Source of the DNA: Flavobacteriaceae bacterium UBA3478
Lineage (GTDB): Bacteria > Bacteroidota > Bacteroidia > Flavobacteriales > Flavobacteriaceae
Length of the DNA stretch: 5,037 bases
Assembly: GCA_002381155.1 (NCBI GenBank)
Contig: DFQX01000097.1
Span: forward strand, 10,369 to 15,405
Direction: 5' to 3'
Shown in pieces: positions 1 to 5,037 of this stretch (within the stretch, counting starts at the first letter, position 1; the number at the start of each line of letters is the position of its first letter). The notes below the pieces were generated by a model, which did not search any database, had not been told where the DNA came from, and was given only the letters and a program-made list of their open reading frames with translations. Position numbers and translations under genes: made by a program.

Positions 1-1307
1 ATCTCATCTTTGAACTCAACACCACGCGCCTCAGGGTTGATGGCTGCGGTTTGAACAAAGTACCAGTTACGAAGTAGTGACATTACGTTATGATACCAGT
101 TGATATCTGACTCTAAGATTTCTCCTGATCTTGGGTCACTAACGTGAGGTCCGTTTGCGTTTGGAATAGGAGAGGCTAGGTAGCGCACCACCGAATAACG
201 AACGTCTTCAGGGGACCACTCTGGGTCTTCTTCTTCGCTGGGTGGGTCAGCAGCTATAATGGCATTTTTGAAGCCTGCAGCCTCGAAAGCTACTTGCCAA
301 TCTTCGATACCTTGCTTGATATAAGGAATCCATTTTTTTGGAGTGGCACGGTCAACGTAATAAACGATTGGCTTTTTAGGCTCTACGAGCTCTCCGTTTT
401 TAAATTTGTCGATATCTTCATCTTTTACCTCAAGTCTCCAACGGTCAAGGTAGGTAACACTCTTACTTTTCTGAGCATCAAGTCCGTAGTCTACTTGTCC
501 TCTGGCGAACCATCCGACACGCTCGTCAAAGTAGCGTCTTTTCATCGGTTCTTCGGGAAGAAGAATCATTGAGTTGTTGATTTCGATCGAAATTGAACCT
601 AAATCACCGTTACTCGGCGGAGTTCTGGCGAAGTAAGTTTTTACGTGACGGTTTTCAATATTTAATGGATACGACTTGATGTGTTCGATGTAAGAACGTT
701 CACCATCAAGACGACTTACTTTGTATCGCGTGCGGTATCCCTCAGGGAGTCCAAGAGCATTTACGTCTTTGGTATAAAGATCATTTACCTTGATTACGGT
801 TGCTGGAGCAATAGAGTCCTTTTTAAAGGCTTCAATCTTAAAGCTATACATTACAGGCTCAAAGTTCGAATTAACAACGGCCTCATGAATGGGTAGGCTA
901 TCAGCGGCTACGTTGCTGTAAGAAACTACACGAAGAAGTACATCTCTTTCTTTTTTATCCCAGCGCAATACTTGGGTATTTATTTTTCCTCCTCCAAATC
1001 CAGCGCCATCTGCCGTTTTTGAGATACGACTCACCATAAGCATTTCACGGCCAAACAGCGAGTCTGGAATTTCGTAGAAATAGTCTTCATCGATTTGATG
1101 CACTTTAAATAAACCTTCATCGGTTTTAGCATCTTTCGTGATTACTTTATCATAAGACTTAATCGCATTTTTCTTAGCTGGAGGTGCAGGTTTTGCAGCT
1201 ACCGGTGCAGGTTTTTTCTTCTTCAAGAATTTGAATTGAGCCTCTGCGGGGCTCACCATCATCAGGGCAAGTAGTAGCCCAAAACTTAAACGGATGGAGA
1301 ATCTCAT
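1..1307 (-). CDS. Secreted zinc-dependent metalloprotease (DUF5118/DUF5117/DUF4953 type), C-terminus cut by window edge
   Basis: This frame is open from an ATG at 1307 to the left edge, giving 435 codons plus two bases. Residues 1-23 form a signal peptide: basic start MRFSIR, hydrophobic LSFGLLLALMMVS, and a PAEA|Q cleavage site. There is no lipobox cysteine, so the product is probably exported rather than lipid-anchored. A Lys/Ala/Pro-rich linker follows (about 28-46) with two KPAP units seven codons apart. The rest resembles the large Bacteroidota 'zinc-dependent metalloprotease' family: a DUF5118-like piece near 50-95 (EIPDSLFGREMLMVSRI), a DUF5117-like beta-rich region to about 290 (including FARTPPSNGDLGSISIEI and RYFDERVGWFARGQVDYG), then the start of the catalytic part (PIVYYVDRATPKKW, IEDWQVAFEAAGFKNAI, VRYSVVRYLASPIPNANGP). 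In the family the HExxH zinc motif comes shortly after the ARGVEFKDE stretch that ends here, so the catalytic residues are off-window and activity cannot be judged. Family members run to roughly 800 residues. Substrate is unknown. The family call comes from remembered similarity, not a search. Confidence 0.87.
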   Translation of the reverse strand, partial: MRFSIRLSFGLLLALMMVSPAEAQFKFLKKKKPAPVAAKPAPPAKKNAIKSYDKVITKDAKTDEGLFKVHQIDEDYFYEIPDSLFGREMLMVSRISKTADGAGFGGGKINTQVLRWDKKERDVLLRVVSYSNVAADSLPIHEAVVNSNFEPVMYSFKIEAFKKDSIAPATVIKVNDLYTKDVNALGLPEGYRTRYKVSRLDGERSYIEHIKSYPLNIENRHVKTYFARTPPSNGDLGSISIEINNSMILLPEEPMKRRYFDERVGWFARGQVDYGLDAQKSKSVTYLDRWRLEVKDEDIDKFKNGELVEPKKPIVYYVDRATPKKWIPYIKQGIEDWQVAFEAAGFKNAIIAADPPSEEEDPEWSPEDVRYSVVRYLASPIPNANGPHVSDPRSGEILESDINWYHNVMSLLRNWYFVQTAAINPEARGVEFKDE

Positions 1308-1328
1308 AGTGTTACATTTTTAGTTGTC

Positions 1329-1361
1329 CGAATATAGTTTAAATGCCCCATTGTTAGGCAA
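1329..1361 (-). promoter_or_regulatory. Candidate promoter of the metalloprotease gene
   Basis: Read on the minus strand, TATATTCG (1336 to 1329) differs at one position from the Bacteroidota -7 box TAnnTTTG. A TTG at 1361-1359 lies 22 bases upstream, about where the -33 element is expected. Transcription would then start near 1320-1325, giving a leader of roughly 15-20 bases before the ATG at 1307. The leader has no Shine-Dalgarno sequence but contains an A-run, as is usual in this phylum. The matches are imperfect and the region is AT-rich, so this is tentative. A promoter somewhere in this gap is expected because a terminator separates the gene from lysS. Confidence 0.3.
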
Positions 1362-1492
1362 TCTTTAACCTCTCATCCCTAAAGTTACATTCGTGTAAAA
1401 CCTTCTGATTTGGCTTTACAAATGCCCTTATGTGTCAGATATTTGCACAAGGAATCCAACGATTTCGGTGTTTAAGTTTTGAGTTAGTTAAC

Positions 1493-1521
1493 AAAAAGCC
1501 CCGCGAAGAGCGAGGCTTTTT
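1493..1521 (-). terminator. Rho-independent terminator of lysS
   Basis: On the minus strand a seven-pair stem GCCTCGC/GCGGGGC encloses a five-base loop TCTTC. It is extended by five A-T pairs and ends in a T-run. It begins 25 bases after the lysS stop. One stem position (1513/1501) is a G-U wobble when read on the minus strand but becomes a C-A mismatch on the plus strand, which favours action on lysS transcripts. No plus-strand gene runs into it, and it separates lysS from the metalloprotease downstream. Confidence 0.88.
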
Positions 1522-1546
1522 TTGGTTTTGTAAGGTAGAAGTAGCG

Positions 1547-3241
1547 TTAATTGGCTAAGTGAACCCAAAGTCCACTATCGTTTTTTTCTATCTTGATTAA
1601 GCCTTCCTTGCTTAGGTTTTTGGTGGTTTTATCCCATTTCTTACCACTGAGACCACTGGCCTCCTTTAACTCCCCAAGCCCAATAGTGCCGCCGGCTTTC
1701 TCTACAAGTTCAACTAGTAATTTTTCATCTTCATTTAAATCAAGTGCAGGCTTTTCTGGGCGCATCTGTGGAAAGAAAAGTACTTCTTGAATGGAGCTAT
1801 TATTGGTCATAAGCATCGTCAATCGATCAATACCGATACCGATACCAGAGGTTGGAGGCATACCGTATTCAAGAGCTCTTAAGAAGTCTTGGTCGATAAA
1901 CATTGCTTCATCATCTCCCTTTTCAGAAAGTTTTAATTGATCTTCAAAACGCTCTTTCTGATCGATAGGGTCGTTTAGCTCGCTGTATGCATTGGCAAGT
2001 TCTTTACCATTGACCATAAGCTCAAAACGCTCAGTAAGTCTATCGTTGCTTCGATGCTCTTTGGTTAGTGGACTCATTTCTTTTGGGTAATCTGTGATGA
2101 AGGTTGGCTGTACATAATGATGCTCACAGCACTCTCCGAAGATTTCGTCGATTAATTTTCCGACACCCATGGTTTCATCTACCTCAAGACCTAGAGACTT
2201 GGCCGTAGCTCTCAGTTCTTCCTCATTCATTTCACTTACATCATGACCCGTATGTATTTTGATTGCCTCTAGAATAGGAACTCTAGGATAAGGCGCCTTG
2301 AAGTCGATGGTTTTATCACCGACTGTTAATACAGTAGTGCCATTAGACTCGATAGCTACTCTTTCAAGAAGCTGTTCGGTCATATTCATCATCCAGAAGT
2401 AATCTTTATAAGCAACATACAACTCCATAACTGTAAATTCTGGGTTATGGGTGCGGTCCATTCCTTCGTTTCTGAAGTCTTTCGCGAATTCATAAACCCC
2501 ATCAAAGCCACCAACAATCAGTCGCTTTAAATAAAGTTCATTGGCAATTCGTAAGTAGAGAGGGATGTTGAGCGCGTTGTGATGCGTAATGAACGGACGG
2601 GCTGCTGCTCCACCAGGAATCGCTTGTAGAATAGGCGTCTCTACTTCAAGGTATTCTCTCTCATTGAAAAACGAGCGGATGGTATTGGTGATCTTCGTTC
2701 TTTTAATAAAGGTTTCCTTAACCTGTGGATTCACCACAAGGTCTACGTAACGTTGTCGATAGCGAAGCTCTGGGTCGGTGAAACCATCATAGACATTCCC
2801 TTCAGCATCTTCTTTTGGTAGTGGAAGAGGTCTGAGAGATTTACTAAGTAGGCTGAATTTTTTCACAAGTAGCGTCATTTCTCCAACCTGTGTCTTGAAT
2901 AAGGTACCTTCAACACCAATAAGGTCTCCAATATCTAAGAGCTTCTTATATACCTCGTTGTATAAGGTTGGGTCTTCAGCTGAACAAATCTCATCCCTAT
3001 TGAAATAAAGCTGAAGTCGACCTTCAGAATCTTGAAGTTCTGCGAAAGAAGCTTTTCCTTGAATTCTTCGTGACATCAGACGACCAGCCATAACAACGGC
3101 TTTGCCCTCTTCGAACTGTTTTTTTACCTCCGAAGTTTTATGTGTGACTTTGAATTCGGCAGCTGGGTAAGGGTTGATTCCTAACGCTCGTAGCTTGCCT
3201 AGTTTTTCTCTTCGAATGAGTTCTTGTTCTGAAAGGGCCAT
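1547..3241 (-). CDS. lysS: Lysyl-tRNA synthetase, class II, with C-terminal extension
   Basis: A complete cytoplasmic enzyme of 564 residues that joins lysine to tRNA-Lys using ATP. The N-terminal OB-fold for anticodon binding spans about 47-130 (AVVMAGRLMSRRIQGKASF and following). The class II catalytic core follows: motif 1 near 178-205 (FIKRTKITNTIRSFF to ETPIL), the PGGAAARPFITHHNAL substrate loop at 209-224, motif 2 near 256-275 (FRNEGMDRTHNPEF then TVMELY), and motif 3 at 466-474 (GIGIGIDRL). The lysine-type signature YLRIANELYLKRL is also present. Many bacterial LysS proteins, such as the E. coli one of about 505 residues, end just after the sequence matching LFFPQMRPEK (488-497). Here 67 more residues follow and look like a winged helix, as I recall for other Bacteroidota. 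The ATG at 3241 starts MALSEQELIRREKL, a normal LysS beginning, and sits 20 bases after a perfect TAnnTTTG box. There is no Shine-Dalgarno sequence. The gene is divergent from lipB and appears to be transcribed alone, ending at a hairpin terminator. Confidence 0.98.
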   Translation of the reverse strand: MALSEQELIRREKLGKLRALGINPYPAAEFKVTHKTSEVKKQFEEGKAVVMAGRLMSRRIQGKASFAELQDSEGRLQLYFNRDEICSAEDPTLYNEVYKKLLDIGDLIGVEGTLFKTQVGEMTLLVKKFSLLSKSLRPLPLPKEDAEGNVYDGFTDPELRYRQRYVDLVVNPQVKETFIKRTKITNTIRSFFNEREYLEVETPILQAIPGGAAARPFITHHNALNIPLYLRIANELYLKRLIVGGFDGVYEFAKDFRNEGMDRTHNPEFTVMELYVAYKDYFWMMNMTEQLLERVAIESNGTTVLTVGDKTIDFKAPYPRVPILEAIKIHTGHDVSEMNEEELRATAKSLGLEVDETMGVGKLIDEIFGECCEHHYVQPTFITDYPKEMSPLTKEHRSNDRLTERFELMVNGKELANAYSELNDPIDQKERFEDQLKLSEKGDDEAMFIDQDFLRALEYGMPPTSGIGIGIDRLTMLMTNNSSIQEVLFFPQMRPEKPALDLNEDEKLLVELVEKAGGTIGLGELKEASGLSGKKWDKTTKNLSKEGLIKIEKNDSGLWVHLAN

Positions 3242-3261
3242 AGACTATATAGTATTGATCG

Positions 3262-3269
3262 CAAAAATA
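3262..3269 (-). promoter_or_regulatory. -7 promoter box of lysS
   Basis: TATTTTTG on the minus strand (3269 to 3262) matches the Bacteroidota -7 consensus TAnnTTTG perfectly. It lies 20 bases before the lysS ATG, predicting a leader of about 12-16 bases. No good TTTG-type -33 element lies at the usual spacing; the nearest is an AT-rich TTTA at 3288-3285, which is too close. The call rests on the -7 match and its position. Confidence 0.6.
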
Positions 3270-3312
3270 AGAAGTGTTGGTTAATAAATGGTTCGATTCT
3301 CGGGGTTCTAAC

Positions 3313-3320
3313 TACTTTTG
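3313..3320 (+). promoter_or_regulatory. -7 promoter box of lipB, giving a very short or absent leader
   Basis: TACTTTTG (3313-3320) is a perfect TAnnTTTG match and ends four bases before the ATG at 3325. Because transcription usually starts several bases after this box, the mRNA would begin at or very near the start codon. The -33 region is weak: TTCG at 3292-3295, 17 bases upstream. The box lies inside the longer GTG-initiated reading frame, which argues against that upstream start. Confidence 0.55.
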
Positions 3321-3324
3321 CATT

Positions 3325-4050
3325 ATGAGTAAAAAGGTGTGGTTACATCGGTTAGGGCTTTTAGACTATAAAAAGACTTGGGATTTTCAAGAAACGCTCT
3401 TTAAATCTACCGTAGATCGTAAGATTCAAAATCGAAGAGATGAGACTGAAGTAGCTACTGAGAACCATTTATTGCTAGTTGAACATCCGCCTGTGTATAC
3501 GCTCGGAAAAAACGGCGATTTAAATAACCTTTTGGTCAGTGACGAGGTACTTGCTCAGCGTGGAGCACAGTTCTACAAGATTAATCGTGGTGGTGACATT
3601 ACCTTTCATGGCCCTGGGCAACTCGTCGGATACCCAATACTCGATCTTGATCATTTCTTTACTGACATTCATAAATATTTGCGTCTACTCGAAGAGTCTG
3701 TTATTGCGACACTTGCCTATTACGGTATTCAGTCAGAGCGATCTGCTGGCGAAACTGGAGTTTGGTTAGACGTTGGAACACCAATGGCTCGTAAAATTTG
3801 CGCCATGGGGATCAGAGCAAGTCGATGGGTAACCATGCATGGTATCGCCCTAAATGTTAACACTGACCTTGGGTATTTTGATTTAATGATTCCCTGCGGG
3901 ATTAAGGGTAAAGCGGTTACCTCAATGAAATCAGAGCTGGGTGCTAAATGCCCGAGCCTTGAAGAAGTTCAGGTGATATGGACTCAAAAGTTTGCAGAAA
4001 TCTTTGAAGTATCTCTTATCGAAGCACCTACTCTAATCGATAAACCGTAA
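3325..4050 (+). CDS. lipB: Octanoyltransferase LipB (lipoyl(octanoyl) transferase)
   Basis: A complete cytoplasmic enzyme of 241 residues that moves octanoyl groups from acyl carrier protein to lipoyl domains of 2-oxoacid dehydrogenases and the glycine cleavage H protein. This is the first step of lipoate synthesis before LipA adds sulfur. Diagnostic motifs are in order: LLLVEHPPVYTLGK (49-62), RGGDITFHGPGQLVGYPI (88-105), RKICAMGIR (156-164) and MIPCGIKGKAVTSM (188-201). By family correspondence Lys157 and Cys191 are the catalytic pair, and both are present. The frame is also open from a GTG at 3274, but the 17 extra residues do not resemble a LipB N-terminus and contain the promoter box. 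MSKKVWLHRLGLLDY is a typical beginning, so the ATG at 3325 is preferred. No Shine-Dalgarno sequence precedes it. The gene is divergent from lysS, and its last 23 bases overlap the convergent propeller gene. I see no convincing terminator after its stop. LipA is not in the window. Confidence 0.97.
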   Translation: MSKKVWLHRLGLLDYKKTWDFQETLFKSTVDRKIQNRRDETEVATENHLLLVEHPPVYTLGKNGDLNNLLVSDEVLAQRGAQFYKINRGGDITFHGPGQLVGYPILDLDHFFTDIHKYLRLLEESVIATLAYYGIQSERSAGETGVWLDVGTPMARKICAMGIRASRWVTMHGIALNVNTDLGYFDLMIPCGIKGKAVTSMKSELGAKCPSLEEVQVIWTQKFAEIFEVSLIEAPTLIDKP

Positions 4051-5037
4051 GAAAGTTTCCTTCGTCTTTGGTGACGAGCTCTACCTTTTTATCTCCGTCT
4101 ATATCGGCTAAATCAATTCCTGAAGCCCCTAGGACTGGGAAGCCTGAAAAGAGTTTTCCGTTACTATCGTACAGATAAAGTTTCTTCGAAGAAGCTTCAA
4201 GTACACTGATATAGATTTTATCATTGAACAAAAAGAACTGAGGATCGGTGTAGATTCCATAGTCAAGACTCATTCGCTTTTCGCGTATCTGAAGCAGCTG
4301 ACCATCAATGATTACTAAGCTTCGCGAGGATCCAGTAATCTCATGGGTTGAGGTTAGTGATAGATTGGTGCTGCTTACTTTGCCTGAAGTATTTATTTGA
4401 ATAAGAGTTCCTTCTGTTGTCGTAAAAGCGAACTGATCTCGATAGTTGAAAATATCGTTCTTCGAAAAGTTAAATTTTTGATTGATTACTAAACGATCTT
4501 TTCCATCGCGTTGTAAAATCTTTAGACGTCCATTTTGAAGTCCTAATAGGATATAATCTCTACTGTTTATTCGAAAGTGCTTAGGGGTAGTAATTACAGG
4601 AGCTTCGGCTCGCTTGTAGGTAAAGCCATCAACCTTCTCTCCGCGATTATTATACATGTATAAGTCTCTACCTTGACTGAACAAGAAACGATAGTTTCGA
4701 CTATTGTCGTAATCAAATACCGCAAGAGCTCCGATATTACCATCGTTAAATCGTTTTGGGAATCCATCGACGTGATTACCGTTTCGGTCAAGAATATGAA
4801 AGGCCGTCTCGGTAGTGAATGCGAGCTGTAACTTTCGATTGCGATAAACATCGACCTCGTGAATGCTTCCATTGATCTTCGCTTCTAATTGTTTCTTCCA
4901 CAGAAGTTTACCGTCATTCGAGAAGCGATATAGGATATTCTTTGAATCCTGCACCACAATTTCTTGGTGGCCGGTATAATGATTCTTGACAAATTGAGGT
5001 CGCGTAAGGGCTTCAGATTCAAGCGTAAGATTGAGGA
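4028..5037 (-). CDS. Beta-propeller-like repeat protein of unknown function, N-terminus cut by window edge
   Basis: The frame is open from the right edge to a TAG at 4030-4028, giving 335 visible residues. A GTG at 4957 could be read as a start, but 26 further in-frame codons continue upstream to the edge without a stop, so the true start is probably off-window. I do not recognise a named family. The protein is built of beta-strand repeats: strands followed by a polar turn recur about every 36-47 residues, at visible positions near 35 (LYRFSNDGKLLW), 79 (FHILDRNGNHVDGFP), 125 (LYMYNNRGEKVDGF), 172 (LKILQRDGKD), 211 (LIQINTSGKV), 247 (LLQIREKR) and 286 (LYLYDSNGKLFSGFP). This spacing fits a seven- or eight-bladed WD40/PQQ-like propeller. 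The end, LADIDGDKKVELVTKDEG, holds a DxDGD loop (311-315) like the calcium loops of FG-GAP repeats. No enzyme motif or membrane segment is visible in this part; a signal peptide, if any, would be off-window. It may be the C-terminal domain of a larger surface or periplasmic protein, which is inference. Confidence 0.72.
   Translation of the reverse strand, partial: LNLTLESEALTRPQFVKNHYTGHQEIVVQDSKNILYRFSNDGKLLWKKQLEAKINGSIHEVDVYRNRKLQLAFTTETAFHILDRNGNHVDGFPKRFNDGNIGALAVFDYDNSRNYRFLFSQGRDLYMYNNRGEKVDGFTYKRAEAPVITTPKHFRINSRDYILLGLQNGRLKILQRDGKDRLVINQKFNFSKNDIFNYRDQFAFTTTEGTLIQINTSGKVSSTNLSLTSTHEITGSSRSLVIIDGQLLQIREKRMSLDYGIYTDPQFFLFNDKIYISVLEASSKKLYLYDSNGKLFSGFPVLGASGIDLADIDGDKKVELVTKDEGNFLTVYRLE

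Noticed and set aside
294..896. Two plus-strand open frames (294-572 and 681-896) of 92 and 71 codons
   Set aside because: Both lie antisense inside the metalloprotease gene, show no recognisable protein features, and have no promoter of their own.
1183..1215. Direct repeat GGTGCAGGTTTT, two copies 21 bases apart
   Set aside because: It simply encodes the two KPAP units of the linker in the metalloprotease and is too short to suggest a mobile or array element.
1312..1317. Start-stop ATGTAA just upstream of the metalloprotease ATG on the minus strand
   Set aside because: A six-base start-stop is easily found by chance in AT-rich leader DNA, and nothing else supports a regulatory role.
1380..1387. 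Alternative -7 box TAACTTTA for the metalloprotease gene
   Set aside because: The last base differs from the consensus, no TTG lies at the right distance upstream, and it would give a much longer leader than the candidate at 1329.
1593..1790. Plus-strand open frame of 65 codons inside lysS
   Set aside because: It is a low-complexity Ser/Pro-rich shadow of the Lys/Glu-rich LysS tail.
3290..3305. tRNA T-arm-like string GGTTCGATTCTCGG, possibly a tRNA remnant or attachment site
   Set aside because: The flanking bases do not form a T-stem, there is no acceptor stem, anticodon arm or CCA end, and no integrase gene or second copy is visible.
3274..3324. GTG start giving LipB 17 extra residues
   Set aside because: The extra residues do not look like a LipB N-terminus and contain the TAnnTTTG box next to the better ATG.
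3539..3769. Second plus-strand open frame inside lipB
   Set aside because: It is out of frame within a strongly conserved gene and resembles nothing.
4062..4090. Possible plus-strand terminator after lipB: TCGTC/GACGA stem followed later by a T-run
   Set aside because: The stem has only five pairs, the T-run starts eight bases after it, and the site lies within the opposing coding region.
4594..4872. Minus-strand open frame of 92 codons inside the propeller gene
   Set aside because: It is a shadow in another frame of the repeat-bearing protein; it has no recognisable features of its own.

Overview
The window looks like ordinary chromosome from a member of the Bacteroidota, most likely Flavobacteriia or a related marine lineage. 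Three things suggest this. First, two start regions carry perfect TAnnTTTG boxes, the -7 element of the phylum's sigma factor, and none of the three visible start codons has a clear Shine-Dalgarno sequence. Second, the lysyl-tRNA synthetase has a C-terminal extension of the kind I recall from Bacteroidota. Third, there is a secreted zinc metalloprotease of the DUF5117/DUF5118/DUF4953 type, which is common in this phylum. Base composition is moderate (low to mid 40s % GC by eye) and looks even throughout, with no sign of recent transfer.

Layout: 1-1307 (minus) is the N-terminal 435 codons of the metalloprotease, cut by the left edge before its expected HExxH motif. 1308-1546 is a 239-base gap with a tentative promoter for the protease and a clear hairpin terminator for lysS. 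1547-3241 (minus) is a complete lysS. 3242-3324 is an 83-base divergent promoter region with one TAnnTTTG box facing each way. 3325-4050 (plus) is a complete lipB, best started at an internal ATG; its promoter box is so close to that ATG that the mRNA may be leaderless. 4028-5037 (minus) is the C-terminal part of a beta-propeller-like protein of unknown function; it overlaps the end of lipB tail to tail by 23 bases and is cut by the right edge.

The genes do not form one pathway. LysS charges tRNA-Lys, LipB starts protein lipoylation by moving octanoyl groups from acyl carrier protein, the metalloprotease is probably exported, and the propeller protein cannot be assigned. Each of the three transcripts that can be judged seems to be separately controlled. 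I found no mobile element, CRISPR array, tRNA/rRNA gene, phage gene or defence system, and no strong candidate for a new system. The points most worth a second look are the possibly leaderless lipB mRNA, the tail-to-tail overlap, the winged-helix-like tail of LysS and the unassigned propeller protein.
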